Of a stretch of DNA of 54,779 nt, positions 15,770 to 23,994 are shown piece after piece (the first letter of the stretch is position 1; each line of letters starts with the position of its first letter). Source of the stretch: Clostridia bacterium (GTDB taxonomy: Bacteria; Bacillota; Clostridia; Oscillospirales; CAG-272); assembly GCA_017532025.1 (NCBI GenBank), contig JAFXJX010000068.1:1-54779 (forward strand). The letters are read 5' to 3'. The position numbers were made by a program, and so were the translations under genes. The notes beneath the pieces were generated by a model that did no database searches, was not told the origin of the DNA, and saw only the letters and a program-made list of their open reading frames with translations.

Positions 15770-18700
15770 AGCATGAAACAAACCGTCGAATCAAAGAATA
15801 TACGAACCGTTTGCCGCGGTTAAAAGAACGATTGCTGACAACGACTATTCTTTTGCTTGTTGGCGTTATTATGCTGACGACTGTTTCTTTTTCGTGGCTC
15901 ACCCTTTCAAAAAGCCCGGAAACAACCAATATTCTTACCTCGATTGCTTCAAACGGTAATCTTGAAATTGCCTTGGCAAGTGGCTCGCGCTACACCATCA
16001 CGGCACCGGGAGCCTCTCAGGTGGGTGACGGTAACTTGCCGATTGTCAGCGGCAACTTGACTTGGGGTAATATGGTCAATCTGTCAGACCCTTCATATGG
16101 CCTTAGCAATCTGGTGCTTCGTCCTGCGGGTTTGAACGTGGACAATTTGTTAAACGAGCCGCTGAAAGCCAAGGGTTACGATGAAGCGGGAAGACCGATC
16201 AACAAAGACACGCCTTTTAGATATGCAAAATGGATCTCTACCAATCCCGACGATGAAGAAGCTCCTTGGGAGTTTCAATTGACCGACGAGCTTGGTGTTC
16301 GTGCCATATCTTCAACCAAAATGGCAGAGTCTTCGGGATACGCCTACACGCTGCAGGTAAAGCTTTCAGAGGTTAAGAACGCAAACGGTGCAGCTGAGAC
16401 CGCTTACCTGAATATTACGAAGAATATTGATATCGACGGCACGGAAAAGCAGTTTTTGGAAGCGTTGGCAACCGTTATGGGCGCTTACATGACAGCAAAC
16501 ATGAATGCATCCCAGGACAACAACGAGCACCTGATCAACGCAACCATGGACAAAGCGAGCATGGAAGCCTTCCGCGATCTCTTCGCGGCATTTATCAAGG
16601 TGTTGGAGCTCGAGCAAGAGTCGATGCGTCAGCTTGCCAACCTGCAGCTTTTTGTGATCAACGGAGGCGACACGAGCAAATATACCGAGTTTGCCACAGT
16701 TGACGCGCTTGTTGCGCAAAAGGATAAGCTGAAATCGATGGGATTGCAGATCTCCGGACTTGCGGAAAATCTTTCCGACTATGATAAGCTCAAAACCAAT
16801 TATGAAAAACTGGTTGCGATCTGCCAAAAGGGCACGATCAAATGGGGAGACGATGGGCTTTCTGCCATCGTAAACGCGCTGATCAACGTTGGTACCTGTA
16901 CGGTTAACGGCACGCGTGTGAGCAGCATTGGTGCTTCGGCAGCGCTTGATTTGAACAAAAAGTCTTGCGCAACCATCATTACCAACGGTGTTCTTTATAA
17001 TTTTGAAAAACGAACCGGCGCCAGAATGGACGTTCCGAAAGGAAGCACCGACCTGGAAGCCAAATACCCGAAGGGTCTTACCGTTACAGCAAAAGGTAAG
17101 CGCTTGGGTATGGAAATGAACGGTACGATCTATGCATTGATCACCACCAATGCCCCCACGCCTTCGCTGCTCCAAAAAGACCTTGATTACACCGATTCCA
17201 AGAATACGGGCGGTACGGTGGCTCTGACGGCAAACGATACTTACGGCTTTGCCATTGACTTTTGGGTACGCACCAACGCCTCGGGAAGCTTTTTGACCTT
17301 GGAAGGCAATATCATCACCGAAACGGTGGAAGAAGATGCCAAGGGTCCGGATGCCGAGGGCAACGAGGTTCAGCTTTATACGGTGACTCTGAGCACAACC
17401 GATGAATCGGGTGAGGCGGTAGACTATACCGTTGACGTCTATATGATTGCAGATGAAAACGGCACGGAAACCTGGTACTATGCCGATAGTCACGAGGAAT
17501 ATGAAAAGGACGCGAGCAACCCGCCCAAGAAAAAGGTTAATATCATAGAAACTGTAATCGGATACGAGGGCGAAAACCGTATTTGGGACAATAACGCATT
17601 CCTTTCTACCGATAACACCACACAGGGCAGCGGTAGCTGTTATGTGTATTATGCAGAAACGCCTGAGGACATGGCGCGAAGCTTGAAGCTTTTGTCTGCT
17701 ATGAACATTGCGTTTGTGGATCAAAAGGGTACGCTTTTGGCAGAAGGATATATGGATACGGCAAACCACTTTGTGGATAACGGTAAAGTGATTGTTCCGT
17801 TGAGACTGAACGCCAATTCCATCACCTTGCAAAATTCTGACGGCTCCGAAACTTTGGCGATCACGCCGCTTGAGCAAAACGTTGCCACCTTGGTATCGGC
17901 AATTGTGTATCTTGACGGAACCAAGGTAGAGAACAAGGACGTTCTTGCTGTTTCGGATATTCAGGGACAGCTGAACATTCAGTTCGGCAGCAGCGTGGCT
18001 TTGAACGCGATCTCGGATGAAGAGCTTGCCTCCAAATCCATGAGCGTGAGCGCATCGGCAGACGTCGTTTCGTTTGACTATGATACCTGTGTGGCAACCG
18101 GCACGCCTATGACCACCAAGCTGACGGTGAAGGTGGACGGCTCCAAGGCGAACAACGTCAAGGCGTTCTTTATCAGAGCCATCAGCTCCACGCAGGGCAT
18201 TCCCATGAACTCCGAAAAGGATATGCTTATCTTTGAAGATAAGGGTAACGGCCAGTGGGAAGCAAGCTATACCTTTACCTCGCCCGGTAAATACGTTTTG
18301 CGAAGTGTTCAGGTTGACGGCATTGAGTACGACTTAGAGCCGGATGAACGACCGCAGATTGAAGTCAAGGGCTTTTCGCTCAAGAGCTTGTCGTGGGAAT
18401 CGACCACGGCAAAAGAACAGAACTTTATGACGGCGGCAAATGCGGTATCGGCAGGGGTGTCTTTGGAATTTGTGACCAATGATCCCGAAAGAATGCCGAC
18501 GCGCGTAGAAGGACGCTTCTTGAGAACCGACGGTAACTCGGTTAACGTTACCTTTACCCGCAACGTAACCACAAACAAGTGGACGGGTAAAGCATCCTTC
18601 CTCTCATCGGGTACTTATACCTTGCAGTATCTTGTCTTTAACGGCGAATACCACGAGGTGGATTTGTCGCTGCAAAAGGTTGCCAACGTTTATGTGGGCA

Positions 18701-20238
18701 TGAAGGTATCGGTTCATACCCAAAGCCCGAACAGCTTCTTGTTTGGATACGGCGTTGACGGAGATGCCGATAACGGCATGGAAGACAACGAAGAAAACTT
18801 GTATATGCAGGTTAAGATCATGGACGATACCGGCAAGGAAATGACAGGACTTTCTGACGTGAAGCTCTATTACGCAATGGAAGGTTATACCACGGTAGAA
18901 ACCGGTTTGAACGCAGACATCACCTGGAATCAGTCTTCGGGCTATTACGAAGGCGCGTTTGAAGCGAGGGTCGGCGTATTCAAGTTCTTGTACGTAACGG
19001 TGGATGGCAATACCATCACCAATGCAACCACCTCGCCGAGATTCGTGATCCAATCGCCCACTCCGCCTTCGTTTAATGTAGGCAACACGAATGAATTCCA
19101 GTATGCACCCAATAATGATGCGGCATTTAGCTTGCTTCTGAACGATTCCGACGGTATTACCCAGGAAAGCATAATCGGTTACGCTTACTTCGGAACCGAC
19201 GAAACCACCCTCTACAAGGTGGAAGTGGCTAAAAAAGAGGGCGACCAATGGAAGTTCAAGGTGCCGCAAAAGGACGGCTCGCAAGACGGAACATGGACAC
19301 TGAAAGAACTGCACGTGATTGCCGGCTATATTGATGGGGCGGTTCGAGATGAAGAAAACCCCTATGTGATTGATCTGACAGGTAAGACTAACCTGTCGAC
19401 TACGGTGCTTTCTACGATTAAAGTGGAGCTTGACAGCACAGATAACATCGACTTGTCGGGCGAATTCCTCCAAGAGCATACGATCAACTCGTTGGGCATT
19501 AACATTAAGGATAAATCCGGTAACGCTCTGCCCGGTATCGCCAATACGGTAACACTGGTATATTCACACCAGGATGACTCGCGTTCAATGGGTGGATACG
19601 ATATAACCACAACTGTTTCTAACGAATATACAATTACATTGACAAATACCGGAAACGGAATCCACTTCACGCAAAGCACGGGTACACTTCTCAAGTACGC
19701 CGGAACTTATAAGCTTACGTCGATCAACTACACGTTCGACGGTGGTTCTGTGACTTTGTCCGGCAACAGCTTGCCGAAGGCGCCTGTGATTACGATCACA
19801 TCGACCGCTCCGAGTGTAAGTATTACCGGAAGATCAAATGACGGTAGCAGTACGAATACTGCTACTTCTGCAACGGTTTATTACGGTGAGTCCGAATCGT
19901 GCGCTGGTACAAACTACAGCCATCCGCACGTTACCATCACCCTAACGGGAATGGGTAAAGCAGAAGATGCTACATTGACGTTTACTACTACCGATAACAA
20001 TGGTTCCGTGTATTTGTGTAAGACTAATTTGTCTAATAATACGTCGGATACTGATTCTTTCACATGGACTAAGGACGGTACTTGTCAGCGCTGGGTTGGT
20101 CGTTGGAATTCAAAAACAGGTGATGACGGCAAAACACCTGCCGGAACATTGACAGCAAAAGAGCTTGTGTTGACTGCGAATGGAGTTACCTATACCGTAA
20201 GTTTGACGACCCCCATTACCATCATCAACCCCTCGTAA
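15766..20238 (+). CDS. Giant fibre-type adhesin with Ig-like repeats (1490 residues)
   Basis: ATG 15766, with AGGAGGTGG ahead of it in the end of the previous gene. The leader has N-terminal Arg/Lys, a hydrophobic segment (about 24-43) and V-S-F-S-W-L-T-L-S-K-S-P-E-T-T-N-I, then S-N-G-N-L-E-I-A-L. Residues 1 to about 745 are paralogous to the frameshifted protein at 3738, including Y-L-D-G and L-N-I-Q-F-G-S-S. After that come about six beta-sandwich units of 100-120 residues (starting near 770, 885, 990, 1110, 1228 and 1350). Each has a pattern like S-P-G-K-Y-V-L-R-S-V-Q-V-D-G, S-S-G-T-Y-T-L-Q-Y-L or Y-A-G-T-Y-K-L-T-S-I. No LPXTG or C-terminal membrane helix. Inferred: a subunit-like head that joins the fibre plus a long stalk reaching outwards. 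Confidence 0.75.
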   Translation: MKHETNRRIKEYTNRLPRLKERLLTTTILLLVGVIMLTTVSFSWLTLSKSPETTNILTSIASNGNLEIALASGSRYTITAPGASQVGDGNLPIVSGNLTWGNMVNLSDPSYGLSNLVLRPAGLNVDNLLNEPLKAKGYDEAGRPINKDTPFRYAKWISTNPDDEEAPWEFQLTDELGVRAISSTKMAESSGYAYTLQVKLSEVKNANGAAETAYLNITKNIDIDGTEKQFLEALATVMGAYMTANMNASQDNNEHLINATMDKASMEAFRDLFAAFIKVLELEQESMRQLANLQLFVINGGDTSKYTEFATVDALVAQKDKLKSMGLQISGLAENLSDYDKLKTNYEKLVAICQKGTIKWGDDGLSAIVNALINVGTCTVNGTRVSSIGASAALDLNKKSCATIITNGVLYNFEKRTGARMDVPKGSTDLEAKYPKGLTVTAKGKRLGMEMNGTIYALITTNAPTPSLLQKDLDYTDSKNTGGTVALTANDTYGFAIDFWVRTNASGSFLTLEGNIITETVEEDAKGPDAEGNEVQLYTVTLSTTDESGEAVDYTVDVYMIADENGTETWYYADSHEEYEKDASNPPKKKVNIIETVIGYEGENRIWDNNAFLSTDNTTQGSGSCYVYYAETPEDMARSLKLLSAMNIAFVDQKGTLLAEGYMDTANHFVDNGKVIVPLRLNANSITLQNSDGSETLAITPLEQNVATLVSAIVYLDGTKVENKDVLAVSDIQGQLNIQFGSSVALNAISDEELASKSMSVSASADVVSFDYDTCVATGTPMTTKLTVKVDGSKANNVKAFFIRAISSTQGIPMNSEKDMLIFEDKGNGQWEASYTFTSPGKYVLRSVQVDGIEYDLEPDERPQIEVKGFSLKSLSWESTTAKEQNFMTAANAVSAGVSLEFVTNDPERMPTRVEGRFLRTDGNSVNVTFTRNVTTNKWTGKASFLSSGTYTLQYLVFNGEYHEVDLSLQKVANVYVGMKVSVHTQSPNSFLFGYGVDGDADNGMEDNEENLYMQVKIMDDTGKEMTGLSDVKLYYAMEGYTTVETGLNADITWNQSSGYYEGAFEARVGVFKFLYVTVDGNTITNATTSPRFVIQSPTPPSFNVGNTNEFQYAPNNDAAFSLLLNDSDGITQESIIGYAYFGTDETTLYKVEVAKKEGDQWKFKVPQKDGSQDGTWTLKELHVIAGYIDGAVRDEENPYVIDLTGKTNLSTTVLSTIKVELDSTDNIDLSGEFLQEHTINSLGINIKDKSGNALPGIANTVTLVYSHQDDSRSMGGYDITTTVSNEYTITLTNTGNGIHFTQSTGTLLKYAGTYKLTSINYTFDGGSVTLSGNSLPKAPVITITSTAPSVSITGRSNDGSSTNTATSATVYYGESESCAGTNYSHPHVTITLTGMGKAEDATLTFTTTDNNGSVYLCKTNLSNNTSDTDSFTWTKDGTCQRWVGRWNSKTGDDGKTPAGTLTAKELVLTANGVTYTVSLTTPITIINPS

Positions 20239-20254
20239 CCAATCTACAATAGGA

Positions 20255-20286
20255 TAGCAAGCTGTTCTTTCACGAACAGCTTGCTA
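20255..20286 (+). terminator. Perfect hairpin ending the fibre-type block
   Basis: 13-bp perfect inverted repeat (20255-20267 with 20274-20286, 6-nt loop), 17 bp after the stop of the giant gene. Followed by CCGGAAATTTT, so the T stretch is short and displaced; it may be a weak terminator or a 3'-protecting hairpin that lets some transcription run into the downstream Lgt-like gene. Confidence 0.65.
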
Positions 20287-20304
20287 CCGGAAATTTTACG
20301 ATTT

Positions 20305-21033
20305 ATGAATGATTTGATTCGTTTGATTTTCAGCTCAGGCTTGAGCAAGGCATTTTATGACACATTCTTTGTGTTAGGCTTTGTTTCCGTTCTGGTCGGC
20401 TTACTGTGGTATGGAAAAAAATTAAAATTTCCCCCTTGGAAGATTGCCTTAACAGTATGTACCGTATATCCGTTGGTTGTGCTTTGGATGTTTATCATGT
20501 TTTGGATGGAATCCGGCTTTACAACATGGGGAGGAAACAACATTGTTCGCATTTTTGTCTATGTACCCTTGATCGGGTTGCCTGTGGCAAAATTGTTGAA
20601 ATTGGACACGAAAAAGACTCTTGCGCTTCTTTCATTTGCACCCTTGCTTGTACACGGAATGAGTCATTTCGGCTGTATTTTTGCCGGATGCTGTCAAGGA
20701 TATCCCTCTTCTTTTGGCATTTATAATCCAATTTTTCAAGATATCCGATTTCCCATTCAACCGATTGAAGCGGTGACGGCTGTGGCGATTGTTGTATTCT
20801 TGTTATGGAGAGCCAAAAAGAAACAGTACGAGCCTGACGGATATGAATATCCGCTAATGCTGGTTTTGTTTGGCTCGACGCGCTTTATGTTTGAATTCTT
20901 GCGCGATAACGAAAAGATGTTTTGGGGTATTTCCAATTTGGCAATACACGCCTTGTTCATGTTCGTTGTGGGGCTGATTTGGATATTTATCTATCACAAA
21001 CGACGCGATGCGTCAAAAAAGACGGTTACATAA
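20305..21033 (+). CDS. Lgt-superfamily integral membrane protein (divergent)
   Basis: About 242 residues from ATG 20305; a TTG at 20281 would lie inside the hairpin arm. Six to seven membrane helices are predicted from hydrophobicity. Similarity to prolipoprotein diacylglyceryl transferase: H-F-G-C-I-F-A-G-C-C-Q-G-Y-P-S against the Lgt box G-R-I-G-C-F-x-x-G-C-C-Y-G, R-F-P-I-Q-P-I-E-A-V against the P-T-Q-L-Y-E-A box, and R-F-M-F-E-F-L-R-D-N near the end. The conserved Arg of the Lgt box is His here, and the H-G-G box is not seen. So either a paralogue with another substrate or an inactive relative. Its place right after the fibre-type block, and before a BspA-like protein, hints at surface-protein modification. 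No lipobox protein is encoded in the fibre-type block itself. Confidence 0.65.
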   Translation: MNDLIRLIFSSGLSKAFYDTFFVLGFVSVLVGLLWYGKKLKFPPWKIALTVCTVYPLVVLWMFIMFWMESGFTTWGGNNIVRIFVYVPLIGLPVAKLLKLDTKKTLALLSFAPLLVHGMSHFGCIFAGCCQGYPSSFGIYNPIFQDIRFPIQPIEAVTAVAIVVFLLWRAKKKQYEPDGYEYPLMLVLFGSTRFMFEFLRDNEKMFWGISNLAIHALFMFVVGLIWIFIYHKRRDASKKTVT

Positions 21034-21049
21034 CAAAAAGGAGAACAGT

Positions 21050-22876
21050 ATGCACCGAACAACGAAACAATTGAATATGCTGCGTGTGCCGCTGATTCTT
21101 ATCATTTGCTCGGTGCTGCTGTCTCTTTTCGTTTTCCCGGTATCTGCCGTTGAAAGCGGAGCGTGCGGAGAGGGCGTTACCTGGGAGTTGAATGCAGGTA
21201 CTCTGACAATCCGCGGCAAAGGCAGCATGACGGACTACAAAGACCGTGAGCTTGCACCTTGGTATGAATTCCGCGAGGACATTGTTCGTCTGGAAATCTC
21301 ACCCGAGGTGACCTCGATCGGTAACTTTGCTTTTTACGGCTGCAAAAACATCACGACGGTGGAAATTCCCAATTCGGTCAAGACGATTGGGAAATTTGCG
21401 TTTACCTCCTGTGAGCGTTTGAGCGTTGTTCAATTCGGAGGCGGCTTGCTTTCGATTGGAGAATCGGCTTTCAACAACTGCACTTCTCTCACCTCCTTGC
21501 GCGTGCCGTACAGCCTGACAAGCCTTGGCACGCAGGCGTTTTACCGCTGCGAGTCGCTCTATAGCGTGTATATTCCGAGTGAGGTTCAAACGATGGGCAA
21601 CTCGGTGTTTGCCTATTGTGAAAACTTAGTTCGCGCAGAGGTTGAGGCAAGGCTTGAAACGCTTCCGTCATGGACCTTTTACGGTTGCGATCTTTTGTCC
21701 GAAGTTGCCTTGGCAGACAGTGTCAGGGATATTGACAACAATGCGTTTGAGCAATGCGACGAGCTTGCCAACATCTATTTTGCGGGCACCGATGAGCAGG
21801 CGGAACAATTAGAAAAGCAAATCACGGCGGATGTGCCTGCGTTTGAGATACGCGGCTACATCAGCAGCGGTGAGATCTCGCCGTCAAGCACGTCGGGACG
21901 TTACGTGGAAAACGACGACCAAACGGTGACGCAGACCAACATCACCGTGATGCAAGATGACCGCATTTCTTTGGTTCATACCGTGAACAAAACCTACACC
22001 CCCGAATCAAGCGAAAAGGGAAGCTACACGGCAGATATTTCACTGACCGTTGAGCAGAACGACGCATGGGACTATGCGATCGATCAGGTACAGCAGACTT
22101 TTTCCTATATTACAAACACCTATTCCGATCAGGCGAATATGGAAGGTATGTCATTTACGCTGTACGCGAAAAACGATGCGCAGATAACGAATGAATTTCT
22201 TGACGAGCTTTCGGGAAGAGACATAAAGCTTGTTCTGGTCGCTTCAAACGGTTCGACATGGAAGGTGAACTGTGAGGACATCAAAAAGAGCGACAGTGAC
22301 AGCCCGTCGAACAAGTTGGTTGTGAATTACTCGCATCAAATTACCGAAGCTTCGAAAGACACCTGCCAAAAGCTTGGAACAGACGATTGCTACAGGCTTG
22401 TGTTCACCGACTCGGTGGATCAAAAGGCAGAGGTTTTGGTTCAGCTTCCGCCGCAAGCATCGGCGCAGAGTAATGCCTTTTTCTATCAGGTTGAGCCTGA
22501 CGGAAGCCACAAGAGAGTTCAGGCCGTGATGGTGGACAACAACGGAAACGCCCATTTTTACATCGCTTCGGTCAACAAAGACGCGGAGTATGTGATCGGC
22601 TTGAATGTGCCGGGAGAAAGCACTGAGGATGTGATCATACCGGACGAGCTTCGGGAACAATACGATTCGCCGCTTTTGCGCCTTGAAAACGTTCCTTACG
22701 TAGAGCTCGGGCGCGTATCTTCTTTGGGCATCACCGGCAATCAATTGATGTGGATACTGATCGGTGTACTGCTTGGCACAACGGTAATCGTTGGCGGCAT
22801 TATGCTGATGTGGAATAAAAACAAACAAAAAAAATTGGCTTGGAAAAAGCTTGAAGAATCGAAAAAGGCAGGATGA
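21050..22876 (+). CDS. BspA-like leucine-rich repeat surface protein
   Basis: 608 residues from ATG 21050 (AAAAAGGAGA upstream). Signal peptide (about 1-32), then a domain with G-T-L-T-I-R-G-K-G-S-M-T-D-Y and about six LRR_5 units of 22-23 residues (I-G-N-F-A-F-Y-G-C-K-N-I-T-T-V-E-I-P-N-S, I-G-E-S-A-F-N-N-C-T-S-L), followed by a beta-rich region and a C-terminal membrane helix with a Lys-rich tail. The LRR_5/BspA family acts in attachment to host or bacterial surfaces. A terminator overlaps the stop codon. Cell-surface, exterior orientation. Confidence 0.88.
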   Translation: MHRTTKQLNMLRVPLILIICSVLLSLFVFPVSAVESGACGEGVTWELNAGTLTIRGKGSMTDYKDRELAPWYEFREDIVRLEISPEVTSIGNFAFYGCKNITTVEIPNSVKTIGKFAFTSCERLSVVQFGGGLLSIGESAFNNCTSLTSLRVPYSLTSLGTQAFYRCESLYSVYIPSEVQTMGNSVFAYCENLVRAEVEARLETLPSWTFYGCDLLSEVALADSVRDIDNNAFEQCDELANIYFAGTDEQAEQLEKQITADVPAFEIRGYISSGEISPSSTSGRYVENDDQTVTQTNITVMQDDRISLVHTVNKTYTPESSEKGSYTADISLTVEQNDAWDYAIDQVQQTFSYITNTYSDQANMEGMSFTLYAKNDAQITNEFLDELSGRDIKLVLVASNGSTWKVNCEDIKKSDSDSPSNKLVVNYSHQITEASKDTCQKLGTDDCYRLVFTDSVDQKAEVLVQLPPQASAQSNAFFYQVEPDGSHKRVQAVMVDNNGNAHFYIASVNKDAEYVIGLNVPGESTEDVIIPDELREQYDSPLLRLENVPYVELGRVSSLGITGNQLMWILIGVLLGTTVIVGGIMLMWNKNKQKKLAWKKLEESKKAG

Positions 22877-22890
22877 AATCTTGCCTTTTT
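22862..22890 (+). terminator. Terminator overlapping the stop codon of the LRR gene
   Basis: AAAAAGGCA (22862-22870) pairs with TGCCTTTTT (22882-22890); the TGA stop (22874-22876) lies in the loop region. The right arm also supplies the -35 box of the next promoter. Confidence 0.75.
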
Positions 22891-22909
22891 GGTTTTCTTA
22901 TGTTATACT
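22881..22909 (+). promoter_or_regulatory. Sigma-A promoter of the YitT-family gene, -35 inside a terminator
   Basis: -35 TTGCCT at 22881-22886, 17-bp spacer, -10 TATACT at 22904-22909. The -35 is part of the right arm of the preceding terminator. The start codon follows at 22962. Confidence 0.75.
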
Positions 22910-22961
22910 GTATGCGAAATCTGTACTTTGTTCGGTACGAGGCAGAGGAGAGGACATTTTT

Positions 22962-23885
22962 ATGAAGATGGTCAATATGACGGTAGAAACCAAAAAAAGT
23001 GTCGTGAAGCCGATCCTGAAAGAGCACGCGATCGACCTTTCTGTGGCGGTTGTTGCGGGGTTAATCGTTTCCTTGGCGTATTTCTTTTTTCAGAACAGCA
23101 ACGATTTCGCGCCGGGTGGCGTTGGTGGTCTTGCTACGATCACCTATCATATCGCCAATCTTAAGGGTGTGCCGTGGGCATACTTTATGTTGGCTTTTAA
23201 TTTGCCGATTTTTGTTTTGGTTACGATTTTCGTCAACAGAAAGCTTGGCGCTTATTTGATTATCTATATGCTTGTGCAATCCTTCGGCACGATGCTCTGG
23301 GAAGCAATCGGTTGTACTCCCTACTGCGAAACAGCCTACGGCGAGGATTTTGAGATCGTTTTCACCTGCATTCTGACGGGTGTGATCTCAGGTGCCGGCT
23401 TTTCGATCATGCTTCGCCATTTTGGGGCAAGCGGCGGTACATATGCGATTTCAGCTCTTCTCAAGCGCGCCGATCCCGGGCTTAACATTGCTTACGTTTC
23501 ATTCTTGCTTGACAGCAGTGTGGTGGCAGTTGCCTTCTTTGTGTACGGCATGAAGATCACGCCTACTGTTTGCACGCTGATCAATTTGTTTGTTGCCAAT
23601 GTCGTGGTGGACAATTTGCTTTCGGGCATGAAGGTGGGATATAAGTTTGAAATTATTACCGAAGAGCCGGAGGAGCTTTCTGCCGAGCTGATTGAAAAAC
23701 TGCATCACGGTGTGACAGAAATGCGAGTGGAGGGTATGTACTCGCACTCGAAAAAGCATATGATCGTTTGTATCATTCGCAAAAAGCAGATCGGTGAGAT
23801 GATGAAGATCATCCGCCGTTATCCCGGTTCGTTTGCGAGCTATTCGAAAGTGAACGAGGTTTTTGGCAGATTTCGCAAAAAATAA
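22962..23885 (+). CDS. YitT family membrane protein (DUF161/DUF2179)
   Basis: 307 residues from ATG 22962 with GAGGAGAGG upstream. Five to six membrane helices fill residues about 15-220, including A-P-G-G-V-G-G-L-A-T and G-A-S-G-G-T-Y-A-I-S-A-L-L, the two glycine motifs of the YitT family. A C-terminal soluble DUF2179 domain (about 225-300) carries G-V-T-E-M-R-V-E-G-M-Y-S-H-S-K-K-H-M-I. Transport substrate unknown; families of this type occur in several copies per Firmicutes genome. Own promoter and own terminator, so a single-gene transcript. Confidence 0.9.
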   Translation: MKMVNMTVETKKSVVKPILKEHAIDLSVAVVAGLIVSLAYFFFQNSNDFAPGGVGGLATITYHIANLKGVPWAYFMLAFNLPIFVLVTIFVNRKLGAYLIIYMLVQSFGTMLWEAIGCTPYCETAYGEDFEIVFTCILTGVISGAGFSIMLRHFGASGGTYAISALLKRADPGLNIAYVSFLLDSSVVAVAFFVYGMKITPTVCTLINLFVANVVVDNLLSGMKVGYKFEIITEEPEELSAELIEKLHHGVTEMRVEGMYSHSKKHMIVCIIRKKQIGEMMKIIRRYPGSFASYSKVNEVFGRFRKK

Positions 23886-23890
23886 AAGCG

Positions 23891-23918
23891 AAAGGCAAGG
23901 CGTGTCCTTGCCTTTTTG
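23891..23918 (+). terminator. Terminator of the YitT-family gene
   Basis: Perfect 10-bp stem AAAGGCAAGG (23891-23900) with CCTTGCCTTT (23906-23915), 5-nt loop, continuing into a T run. It begins 5 bp after the stop codon. Confidence 0.85.
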
Positions 23919-23936
23919 TTTTTCTTGTGCTATACT
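23908..23936 (+). promoter_or_regulatory. Sigma-A promoter of the metallophosphoesterase gene, -35 inside a terminator
   Basis: -35 TTGCCT at 23908-23913 within the right terminator arm, 17-bp spacer, -10 TATACT at 23931-23936. Same hexamers and same geometry as the promoter at 22881, suggesting a duplicated terminator-promoter module. Confidence 0.75.
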
Positions 23937-23994
23937 GTAAAAAAGATTTTTCTTTCTCGGTAAGCGCAAAAGAGATAAAAAAGAGGTGTTTTGT

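Noticed and set aside
16366..17877. 503-codon minus-strand frame inside the giant adhesin gene
   Set aside because: Antisense shadow of a strongly biased gene; no start signal.
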